Source: CAZYAK01 sp964403335 (lineage in GTDB: Bacteria > Patescibacteriota > Gracilibacteria > Peribacterales > Peribacteraceae). From it: a stretch of 64,000 bases of DNA. The translations under genes and the position numbers were made by a program. Below, piece by piece: positions 8,687-15,294 of this stretch. Below the pieces are notes generated by a model. The model was not told where the DNA came from, searched no databases, and was given only the letters and a program-made list of their open reading frames with translations. The number at the start of each line of letters is the position of its first letter. Within the stretch, counting starts at the first letter, position 1. The DNA lies in NCBI GenBank assembly GCA_964403335.1, contig CAYOFI010000005.1:25446-89445 (forward strand), in the 5' to 3' direction.

Positions 8687-9019
8687 ATGGCTGATCAGCA
8701 GCTCGCTTGCCGCGATTGCGGCCAAAACTTCACCTTCACCGAGGGTGAGCAGGAATTCTTCGCACAGAAGAACCTGTCCGCACCCCAGCGGTGCAAGGAC
8801 TGTCGCAACGCTCGCAAGAGCCAGCGTCTCGGCGACCGCGTGATGCACGATGCCGTTTGCGGCAAGTGCGGAGCGCAGTGCCAAGTCCCCTTCAAGCCTC
8901 GCCCGGTCGAGGAAGGAGGACGTCCCGTTCTGTGCAAGGCATGTTTTGATGCCGAGCGCGGAGGCGGTGGCGGTGGCTTCCGCGGAAACCGCGGTGGCGA
9001 CGACGGCGGATCGTTCTAA
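8687..9019 (+). CDS. Double zinc-ribbon protein with Gly/Arg-rich tail
   Basis: 110 residues. The first ribbon (CRDCG...FTFTEGEQEFFAQK...RCKDCRNAR) matches the probable zinc-binding family often found in candidate-phyla bacteria. The second (CGKCG...VPFKPRP...VLCKACF) matches the CxxC...CxxCF ribbon usually paired with it. The tail is Gly/Arg/Phe-rich (RGGGGGGFRGNRGG), like single-stranded nucleic acid binding proteins. A nucleic-acid or translation-linked role is likely, but the exact function is unknown. A clean intrinsic terminator follows 32 bp after the stop. Confidence 0.85.
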   Translation: MADQQLACRDCGQNFTFTEGEQEFFAQKNLSAPQRCKDCRNARKSQRLGDRVMHDAVCGKCGAQCQVPFKPRPVEEGGRPVLCKACFDAERGGGGGGFRGNRGGDDGGSF

Positions 9020-9050
9020 TTCCGCCCAAGACGATCGAATCGTTTCCAAG

Positions 9051-9073
9051 AAATCCCCGGAAGGGGATTTTTT
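9051..9073 (+). terminator. Intrinsic terminator after the zinc-ribbon gene
   Basis: AAATCCCC, GGAA loop, GGGGATTTTTT: an 8-bp stem followed by a T run. Confidence 0.9.
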
Positions 9074-9094
9074 GGTACCCGGATAATTTACGTT

Positions 9095-9123
9095 GTACAG
9101 ACGTGCGAATCGCACGTCTCTAC
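9095..9123. repeat. REP-like palindrome, ACGTGCGAATCGCACGT core
   Basis: Interspersed palindrome flanked by GTACAG and CTCTAC. It shares the core CGTGCGNNTCGCACG with copies at 14061-14077 (in dinB), 29746-29763 and 31081-31099 (in aroA). Confidence 0.85.
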
Positions 9124-9142
9124 GGGTCGCTATACTTTCCCC

Positions 9143-9913
9143 ATGCCTCCTGCCCGCTATTTGGAATTGGATCTATTCCGCACCCTCGCGGTCATCTGCA
9201 TGATCGCATACCACGCGGCATTCGATCTGGCGGTTTTCTATGGCTGGGATATCGATCTGTCGTCGACGGGATGGACGGTGCTGCAACGCGGGACGGCGGG
9301 ATTATTTATTCTGTTGGTCGGTATCAGCTTTGCGATTTCGTGGGACCGACAACGCGCACGATCGGCGGCCGTTGGGGCACGGCATGCCGTGCCCCTGCAG
9401 GGATATCCGCGAAAATATCTGCGTCGCGGATTGGGATTGTTGGGCTGTGCGATGCTGGTGACGCTGGCGACGTACGCCGTTGATCCGCACACCTACGTGC
9501 GTTTTGGCATTCTGCATCTGATCGGCGTGACGATTTTGCTGCTGCCACTTTTTGCACCGTTACGGTTATGGAACGCGGCGATCGGATTCGTGATACTCGC
9601 AATGGCATCGATCGTGCAAAACATCAACGCATCAACTTCCCTCTTTCTCCCTCTCGGTATCCGTTCCTGGACATTCCGCTCCGTCGATTACTTCCCTCTT
9701 GTGCCGTGGTTGGGCATCGCCCTGATCGGCTACGCACTCGGGAATCTGATCTACGTACGTCACAAATCGAGACGCGAACGGTATCGCATCGGACCGCGAT
9801 CGGCATGGATGGAATACGTGCTCTGGCCCGGGCGTCATGCGCTTGTTCTCTATCTGATCCATCAGCCGATTCTGCTGGCAATCTTCACCATGACACTGGG
9901 CTGGCCGAACTGA
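9143..9913 (+). CDS. Heparan-alpha-glucosaminide N-acetyltransferase-like membrane protein (DUF1624 type)
   Basis: 256 residues with about six or seven hydrophobic helices. The opening ELDLFRTLAVICMIAYHAAFDL is typical of the DUF1624 membrane acyltransferase-like group, with the His and Asp of AYHAAFDL as likely functional residues. The C-terminus ends VLYLIHQPILLAIF, also typical. The family is related to acyl transfer from cytoplasmic acetyl-CoA to extracytoplasmic sugars; the substrate here is unknown. Residues about 76-86 (VGARHAVPLQG) are encoded by a perfect 22-bp palindrome inserted in frame. TATACT sits 6 nt before the ATG, predicting a leaderless message. Confidence 0.8.
   Translation: MPPARYLELDLFRTLAVICMIAYHAAFDLAVFYGWDIDLSSTGWTVLQRGTAGLFILLVGISFAISWDRQRARSAAVGARHAVPLQGYPRKYLRRGLGLLGCAMLVTLATYAVDPHTYVRFGILHLIGVTILLLPLFAPLRLWNAAIGFVILAMASIVQNINASTSLFLPLGIRSWTFRSVDYFPLVPWLGIALIGYALGNLIYVRHKSRRERYRIGPRSAWMEYVLWPGRHALVLYLIHQPILLAIFTMTLGWPN
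9374..9395. repeat. Perfect 22-bp palindrome inside a coding region
   Basis: GGGGCAC, GGCATGCC, GTGCCCC. It lies in frame within the acyltransferase-like gene, in a cytoplasmic loop between predicted helices, so it adds residues without breaking the frame. Confidence 0.85.
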
Positions 9914-10041
9914 CCAGGAGACAAAGCGCCCATGGTTGCAACAATTTTTTCGCCAGCATTCGCAGAAATGAGCTTTTGGCTGCGATTTTTTCCCTCTTTC
10001 TTCCTTCTCCTTCCGGCAACGTTGACCTAGACTATCCGCCG

Positions 10042-11679
10042 ATGACTTTTGTGTCTCGTCGCCTGCGCGATGGGAAGGATCCCCACGTGTTTGCCCCGGA
10101 TCCCGCCCATGCTTCGACGCTTTCATCGGCACTGCCCACAACCGTGCGCGCCGCGCGCGGATGGTGGGGCTGGTATGGGAGATGGAAAGCGCGACGTGCG
10201 GAGGAAAAACGTCTGCAAAAATCGACCACTATTCTGCGTAAAATCTGTTTTGCGCTCTTCTGCGTGCTGTGCGCATCCGTGGTGGTGGCCGGCACGGTGA
10301 AGGCGCTTGTGGCTATGCAAATACTGACTCCGCAACGCGTGCTTGGGTTGGTAGGCACGGATCTTCCCGCGGATGACAGCGGGTTCACGAACTTCCTGCT
10401 GCTCGGAACGGGCGATCCGGATCACGACGGCGGAAATCTGACGGATACGATCATGATCGCCAGCATCGACCCCAAAACCAAGAGCGTCGTGCTGCTGACG
10501 GTCCCCCGCGATATCTATGTGACAAAATCGGACAAGATGGGAACCGGACGCGTGAACTCGCTCTACCGCGACTACAAGGGGTATTTGATGCGGCAAGGCA
10601 TAAAGGACGAAGAGGCGGTCCAGGAATCTCTGCGCGAATTACTGGCCGAACTGGGACGGAAACTCGGAATCGATCTGCACTATGCCGTGAAAGTGAATTT
10701 CAGCGGATTTATCCAGGCGGTGGACGCCCTGGGCGGCGTGACGATCGACGTCCCGGAGGATTTGACGGATACGCAATATCCGGGACCGAACTATTCCTAC
10801 GAGACGTTCTCCGTCAAAGCCGGCTTGCAGCAAATGGATGGCGAAACGGCGCTGAAGTACGCCCGCAGCCGCCACTCCACCAGCGACTTCAGCCGCTCCG
10901 CGCGCCAACAACAGATTTTGCAGGCATTGGCCGAAAAAGCGCGGACTGACGGGGTGGTGACCAGTCCGGGGAAATTAAGCGCGCTGTGGAAGATCCTCTC
11001 CGAGAACGTCGTCACGACGATGAATTTTGGAGAAATGCTCGGCGCCGGCAAACTGGCCGACCGCATCGAACGCACGAATATTCTCTCCTTTAATATCCAC
11101 GACTATCCCGGCGAACCCGGCGGGTTGCTCTATGCGCCGCCGCGCGAGGATTACGGCGGAGCGGCAGTGCTCTTGCCGACCATCGATGGAAAAGAAGTGC
11201 CCGGAAGCTGGAGATCCCTGCGCACGTTTACGTACCTCCTCCTCCACAGCCGCACCACCCTCTTAGCCCATCCGCAGATCACGATTCTGAATGCCGGCGC
11301 CGCCTCGGGCCTGGCGCGCGCGCTTGCCGACGAACTCACCCGCTTTGGATTCACAGTCACCAAAACCGCCAACTACGGGGAAACTGCCTCCGATGAAGCC
11401 AGCAAACAGGAAACCTCTGTCGTCCTGCCGCAATTGGACACGGACCGCACGAGCGCCGAATATTTAGCCACACTGCTGCACATGCGCTCGGCCCCCGCAC
11501 CCGACCCGGAGACCACCACCGTCCCGCTCGCGAAATTCGGCCAAGTGACGATCATCCTCGGAAAGGACTACACTTTCCAACTGATGCAGGACCTTGTGCC
11601 CTCCGAAGAAAAACCCCTCTCCTCGATTTCTTCGAAGTCTTCGAAGTCTTCGAAATCCTCAACCCCCCTCCGTCCTTGA
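10042..11679 (+). CDS. LytR-CpsA-Psr family cell-wall ligase with C-terminal LytR_C domain
   Basis: 545 residues. One N-terminal membrane helix (about 80-105) leads to an LCP domain (about 125-330) with NFLLLGTGDPDHDGGNLTDT, VVLLTVPRDIYV and ALKYARSRHSTSDFSRSARQQQ, which carry the pyrophosphate-binding Arg and Asp residues. A LytR C-terminal domain follows (about 425-520; ITILNAGAASGLARALADEL). LCP enzymes transfer undecaprenyl-linked glycopolymers onto peptidoglycan outside the membrane. The last 20 residues are low complexity (SSISSKSSKSSKSS), encoded by tandem TCTTCGAAG units resembling the intergenic stem-loop repeats. Start chosen at the ATG 8 nt after TAGACT, since the open frame upstream overlaps the previous gene. 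Confidence 0.9.
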   Translation: MTFVSRRLRDGKDPHVFAPDPAHASTLSSALPTTVRAARGWWGWYGRWKARRAEEKRLQKSTTILRKICFALFCVLCASVVVAGTVKALVAMQILTPQRVLGLVGTDLPADDSGFTNFLLLGTGDPDHDGGNLTDTIMIASIDPKTKSVVLLTVPRDIYVTKSDKMGTGRVNSLYRDYKGYLMRQGIKDEEAVQESLRELLAELGRKLGIDLHYAVKVNFSGFIQAVDALGGVTIDVPEDLTDTQYPGPNYSYETFSVKAGLQQMDGETALKYARSRHSTSDFSRSARQQQILQALAEKARTDGVVTSPGKLSALWKILSENVVTTMNFGEMLGAGKLADRIERTNILSFNIHDYPGEPGGLLYAPPREDYGGAAVLLPTIDGKEVPGSWRSLRTFTYLLLHSRTTLLAHPQITILNAGAASGLARALADELTRFGFTVTKTANYGETASDEASKQETSVVLPQLDTDRTSAEYLATLLHMRSAPAPDPETTTVPLAKFGQVTIILGKDYTFQLMQDLVPSEEKPLSSISSKSSKSSKSSTPLRP

Positions 11680-11719
11680 TCACCCGGCTTCTGATTTCTG
11701 ATCTCTGGTCTCTCCCCCT

Positions 11720-12622
11720 ATGACTCCCCGCGAGATCATCGCGGAAGCCTGGTCCCTCACCAGCCGCGAACGGCCCCTCAAGCGCTGGGGATTTTTCTCG
11801 TCGTTTTTTGAGACGCTCCTGAATATCAAATTAGTCGGATACCAGGCGTATTTCCTCTATGCCTATATCGCAGGCAAAGAAGTGGGGTTCTTCGACGATT
11901 TCATCATCCTCTACGAGCACGTGCCGTTCTGGCTGTTTCTCACTATCGTCATCCTATTCCTGATCCTGCTGGCGATCGAATTCGTTGTGCCCAAACTGGC
12001 AAAAGGCGCGATCATCGGTCTGTCGGCCAAGGCGCACCGCGGCGAAAAATTGGAAGGAGGCTTTGTGCTCGCGCTGTATAACTTTTTCCCGATCTTCGCG
12101 ATTCATGAATTTTTGGTGCTCGCCAGCTGGTCTTTTGTGGTGACGATTTGCTCCCTCATTCTCCGGTACATCGAAAGCGATCTTAAATTCACGATGTTGT
12201 GGTTCGTGCTGTTTTTCTTCGTGCTCAGCAATATTCTGAAATTTTTCTTCTCCTTCGCGGAACCGGCGGTCGTCGTGCGCAGGATCGGCATTTTCGAGGC
12301 CATGGGCCAGAGCTTCAAGCTGATCGTCAGCTACATCGGGCAGATCATGTTTTTGCTTCTGCTCCTGATCATCATCTCCATCCGCGTCCTCATCAACACC
12401 GTTATCGTCCTCATCTTGCCCGTCATCGTCGTGGGATTTTTCTATCTGCTGCTGCTCTTCCTCTCCCCCGTCTTCAGCTACCTCATCGCGGGTCTTGTCG
12501 GCTTCGGTCTCGTCATTGCGGCATCGATGTTATTCGCGTATTTGCATGTATTTAATGAAGCGGTGTGGACGATTACGTATATGGAATTGAAGAAGAGGAA
12601 AGATTTGGATCATATTGAATGA
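11720..12622 (+). CDS. Polytopic membrane protein of unknown function
   Basis: 300 residues with about six strongly hydrophobic helices (ILFLILLAIEFVV, LLLLLIIISIRVLINTVIVLIL and others). The N-terminus TPREIIAEAWSLTSRERPLKRWGFFSSFFETL is amphipathic. No catalytic motif is visible. The shape resembles membrane domains described as glycerophosphoryl-diester-phosphodiesterase-like or DUF-type in candidate phyla, but I cannot assign one. It lies 40 bp after the LCP gene and is probably co-transcribed. A stem-loop repeat overlaps its stop codon. Confidence 0.75.
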   Translation: MTPREIIAEAWSLTSRERPLKRWGFFSSFFETLLNIKLVGYQAYFLYAYIAGKEVGFFDDFIILYEHVPFWLFLTIVILFLILLAIEFVVPKLAKGAIIGLSAKAHRGEKLEGGFVLALYNFFPIFAIHEFLVLASWSFVVTICSLILRYIESDLKFTMLWFVLFFFVLSNILKFFFSFAEPAVVVRRIGIFEAMGQSFKLIVSYIGQIMFLLLLLIIISIRVLINTVIVLILPVIVVGFFYLLLLFLSPVFSYLIAGLVGFGLVIAASMLFAYLHVFNEAVWTITYMELKKRKDLDHIE

Positions 12623-12707
12623 GATCAAAGAGATCGAAGAGATCAAAGGCGTCAAGGAATGCTTCCATTCCTTGATCTCGTCGATCTCTTTGACGCCTTT
12701 GATCTCT
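12621..12707. repeat. Stem-loop of tandem GATCAAAGA units (copy C)
   Basis: Left arm GAGATCAAAGAGATCGAAG, then AGATCAAAGGCGTCAAGGAATG. The right arm mirrors it with CATTCCTTGATCTCG and GATCTCTTTGACGCC. The hairpin starts at the last base of the preceding stop codon and ends 2 bp before the lexA -35 box. Confidence 0.8.
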
Positions 12708-12709
12708 TC

Positions 12710-12746
12710 TTGACAGTGCACACTCGTACACCTTACCATGGTGCAC
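12710..12746 (+). promoter_or_regulatory. lexA promoter flanked by GTGCAC palindromes
   Basis: TTGACA (12710-12715), an 18-bp spacer and TACCAT (12734-12739). GTGCAC occurs directly after the -35 (12716-12721) and directly after the -10 (12741-12746), so a dimeric repressor bound here would cover the promoter. Autoregulation by LexA is an inference; this is not a known LexA box. Confidence 0.5.
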
Positions 12747-12767
12747 GATCGTTCCCTCCATACTCTT

Positions 12768-13400
12768 ATGACCGCTTCCACTCATACGCCGGCCGCAGAT
12801 CTCACCGCACACCAGCGCACGGTTTTAAGTTATATCCGGGAATTTCAGCACAAGCGCGGGTACTCGCCGTCGCTGTCGGATCTTGCCGTGGCATTCGGCG
12901 TCCGCAGCAAAAACGCCGTGGCCAAAGTGGTGAACGCGCTCTTCAAAGCCAAGCATTTGGAAAAAGATCCCAAAGGACGCATCAAAATTCTGGAACAGAT
13001 CCAAGATGCCATCTCCGCTCCGCTCAGCCTTCCCCTCTTCGGACCGATCGCCGCAGGATTTGCGGCTCCCGTGGAAGAGCAGGCTGAAGAGACGGTCACG
13101 CTTGAGGAATACTTGGTCCGCGACAAAGCCTCCACCTTCCTCCTGCGCGTGAAAGGCGACAGCATGATCAACGCAGGCATCCATGAAGGCGACCTGGTCT
13201 TGGTGGAACGCGGCAGAAACCCCAAGCCGGGCGATATCGTGGTGGGCGTGCTGGATGGCGAGTTCACCCTCAAACGCCTCAAGCGCGAGAAGAGCGGCAA
13301 GTTTTTCCTCCATGCGGAGAACCCCAACTACCCGGATCTGCATGCATTGGAAGAATTGCAGGTGGCGGGGGTCGTGAAGGCGGTGATTAGAAAGTATTGA
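12768..13400 (+). CDS. lexA: LexA-type SOS repressor / autoprotease
   Basis: 210 residues from the chosen ATG; an ATG 30 bp upstream is an alternative. The N-terminal winged-helix domain (LTAHQRTVLSYIREFQHKRGYSPSLSDLAVAFG) should bind operators. The peptidase S24 domain has the cleavage region GPIAAGFAAP (Ala-Gly bond near residue 92), the catalytic Ser in KGDSMINAGIHEGD and the catalytic Lys in EFTLKRLK. RecA-stimulated self-cleavage would derepress SOS genes. The neighbouring dinB (13554) is the expected kind of target. Confidence 0.93.
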   Translation: MTASTHTPAADLTAHQRTVLSYIREFQHKRGYSPSLSDLAVAFGVRSKNAVAKVVNALFKAKHLEKDPKGRIKILEQIQDAISAPLSLPLFGPIAAGFAAPVEEQAEETVTLEEYLVRDKASTFLLRVKGDSMINAGIHEGDLVLVERGRNPKPGDIVVGVLDGEFTLKRLKREKSGKFFLHAENPNYPDLHALEELQVAGVVKAVIRKY

Positions 13401-13438
13401 GAGCACGATCTTTTTCGTAAGTAATTTTTTACTTTTGA

Positions 13439-13545
13439 GAAGAGATCGAAGAGATCAAGGGCGTCAAAGAGATCAAAGAATTGCAAAGCATGGAGTGAGA
13501 GTTTCTCCTTGAATTCCTTGATCTCTTTGATCTCCTCGATCTCCT
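13439..13545. repeat. Stem-loop of tandem GATCAAAGA units (copy D)
   Basis: The left arm is identical to copy A (6581) over 33 bases. The right arm runs through TCCTTGATCTC, TTTGATCTC and CTCGATCTCC up to 8 bp before the dinB ATG. It occupies the whole lexA-dinB gap together with a short AT hairpin at 13419-13437. Confidence 0.8.
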
Positions 13546-13553
13546 TCTTTCTC

Positions 13554-14795
13554 ATGATCGCCCACATCGACGCCGACTCCTTCTTCGCATCCGTCCTCGT
13601 CCGCCAGAACCCGCGCTTGGCCGGGAAACCGTTGCTTGCCACGGGCATGGGCGGCGGGTGCGTGATTGCGGCGAGCTATGAAGCGAAAAACCGCGGCGTG
13701 AAGACCGGAATGCCCCTGAAAGATGCACTGCTTTTGGTGCCCGACGCCATCCGCATGCCATCGGATTTCCAAGAAGCAGGCCTTGCTTCGGAACAGATCG
13801 AGCAGATGATCCGGCGCGTGTGTCCGATTGTGGAACAGATGTCGATCGACGAATGGTATTTGGATGTGCGCTCCCTTGTAGGTGGCGTGCCGATGGATCT
13901 GGAAGGTTGGGCGACGCGTTTGCAAAAAGATATTTTCACATCGACGGGATTGTGGGTCTCCATCGGTGTAGGGCCGAGTAAATTGCTCGCAAAAATGGCC
14001 GGGGAATACCGGAAACCGCGCGGAATGACGATTATCACGCTCGATGTTACGCATCGAAGCGGCGTGCGCCTCGCACGACACTAGGATGTTCGCCCGTCCA
14101 CCACACGATTCCCTCGCGATCGCGTGGCCGCCGCCATCCCCGGCATCGGCTACCGCCGTCAACCCCACGTGGAGGCCAAAGGCTGGAACACGGCCTGGGA
14201 CATCGCCACGGCACCCACGGACGAAATGATCGCACTCTGCGGACGGCCGGGCCACGACATGCAACGTGAATTGCGCGGTGAATGCCTCTCCCGCGTCAGC
14301 ACCATCGTGCCGCCGCCCAAGTCCGTGTCCCGGGCCCGCAGCTTCCGCAAGGAAACCGATCCGCGCATGTTATGGGCCCACCTCCTGCGCCACGCCGAGT
14401 ACACCATCCTCAAAATGCGACGCTATGACTTGGCGTGCCGCGGAATCTCCGTATGGCTCCGAGACAGCGACTACAACTACGCCAGCAGCCACGCCTCCCT
14501 CCCCCAGCCCACCGCCACGGAAGAGGCACTGCAACCGTACATGCGCCGGTGCCTGCGGCAGCTGTATCACAAACGCACGGGCTACACGCAAATCGGCCTG
14601 GCGCTCTGGCGGCTCACGCCCCAAGGCGCCCTGCAATACTCCCTCTTCGAAGGCCCGGAACGCACGTGCCGCTCCGAAGACATTCAACGCTCACTCGATT
14701 CTCTTCACAAACGATTCGGCAGGAACGCCATCACGCGGGGTTCGGCTGTGGCGGTGAAGACGGGAACGAGGCGGAATGTGGAGGCGTTGACGTAA
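13554..14795 (+). pseudogene. dinB: DNA polymerase IV (Y-family) interrupted by a palindromic insertion with in-frame TAG
   Basis: 414 codons in one frame, broken by a TAG at 14082-14084. The first part (176 residues) holds the catalytic palm: MIAHIDADSFFASV with the metal Asp, and SIDEWYLDV with the second acidic pair. The second part starts inside the thumb (AAAIPGIGYRRQPHVEAKG) and carries the little-finger domain. Removing bases 14049-14090 restores a seamless reading (ITLDVRPSTTRFPRDRVAAAIPGIG region), showing that a 36-bp element plus a 6-bp GATGTT target duplication caused the break. The insertion is a multiple of three, so only the stop codon interrupts translation. The first fragment alone lacks the DNA-gripping domains and is probably inactive. 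Confidence 0.9.
14049..14084. mobile_element. 36-bp palindromic mini-element with 6-bp target duplication
   Basis: Core GGCGTGCGCCTCGCACG at 14061-14077, flanked by direct repeats GATGTT at 14043-14048 and 14085-14090. It belongs to the CGTGCGNNTCGCACG family seen at 9095, 29738 and 31080. It encodes nothing, so mobility must be provided in trans. Confidence 0.85.
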
Positions 14796-14804
14796 TCAAC
14801 AGCC

Positions 14805-14909
14805 CTAATGATCTTTACTTGGCACGTACAGCTTCATTGCGACAATTGTCACGATCAAGCCCATGGCGCCAATCACCATATAGGCGACAATGACGGGATC
14901 TATTTGCAT
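14805..14909 (-). CDS. 34-residue single-helix membrane peptide, paralogue of the next gene
   Basis: MQIDPVIVAYMVIGAMGLIV... ends KLYVPSKDH. One hydrophobic helix is followed by a basic end. It aligns residue for residue with the 46-residue product encoded at 14918-15058 (QIDPVI.xY...V.I...VA.KL..P.KD), so both are likely real and arose by tandem duplication. Function unknown; holin-like or small regulatory membrane peptides have this shape. Confidence 0.6.
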   Translation of the reverse strand: MQIDPVIVAYMVIGAMGLIVTIVAMKLYVPSKDH

Positions 14910-14917
14910 CGCAGGAA

Positions 14918-15058
14918 TCAGGAATGGCGAGGATTGCTGCGACGATCTTTATCAGGAATATGCAGCTTCAATGCCACAAAGCACACGATCGACATGACAA
15001 TGCCAACTGTAAGATATAAGGCGATAACTGGATCAATCTGAGAAATCATTGCTGACAT
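14918..15058 (-). CDS. 46-residue single-helix membrane peptide
   Basis: MSAMISQIDPVIALYLTVGI..., then a helix and KLHIPDKDRRSNPRHS. It is paralogous to the 34-residue product downstream. Translation may instead start at the second ATG (15049), which overlaps the TGA of the upstream gene as ATGA. It is part of a three-gene mini-operon of tiny membrane proteins. Confidence 0.6.
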   Translation of the reverse strand: MSAMISQIDPVIALYLTVGIVMSIVCFVALKLHIPDKDRRSNPRHS

Positions 15059-15273
15059 TGGCGGAGAAGAACGATGCTCCAACACCATAGCACCGCTGAA
15101 ATACATATCCCACAAAAAGCACGGAAAAATGTCACTGTGCCGAAAAATATTGGAATGCAAAAAGATGCAAAGACAACCTGAGCAATATCGCCACTTACAT
15201 CAGCTAGCTTCACCAGCTGTGCATCATTCAGATTGCTGAGACGGCCAATTTGATAAGAGGAGATAAATTTCAT
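15046..15273 (-). CDS. 75-residue membrane protein heading the mini-operon
   Basis: MKFISSYQIGRLSNLNDAQL, then a soluble stretch (VKLADVSGDIAQ) and two hydrophobic helices (VVFASFCIPIFFGTVTFF and CGICISAVLWCWSIVLL). Unknown family. The ATG lies directly beside an 18-bp inverted repeat (15275-15292), suggesting control by a dimeric regulator. The gene sits just downstream of valS, 21 bp from its stop codon. Confidence 0.6.
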   Translation of the reverse strand: MKFISSYQIGRLSNLNDAQLVKLADVSGDIAQVVFASFCIPIFFGTVTFFRAFCGICISAVLWCWSIVLLRQCQQ

Positions 15274-15274
15274 T

Positions 15275-15292
15275 GGTGTACAATGGTACACC
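15275..15292. promoter_or_regulatory. 18-bp inverted repeat next to the start codon
   Basis: GGTGTAC, AATG, GTACACC: perfect 7-bp arms. On the minus strand it ends one base before the ATG at 15273 and contains TACCAT as a possible -10 box, so it may be operator and promoter in one. Confidence 0.55.
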
Positions 15293-15294
15293 CC

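Noticed and set aside
14082..14084. Recoded TAG (pyrrolysine or suppression) in dinB
   Set aside because: The stop lies inside a palindromic insertion flanked by a target duplication, so disruption is the simpler explanation, and no other gene shows internal TAG.
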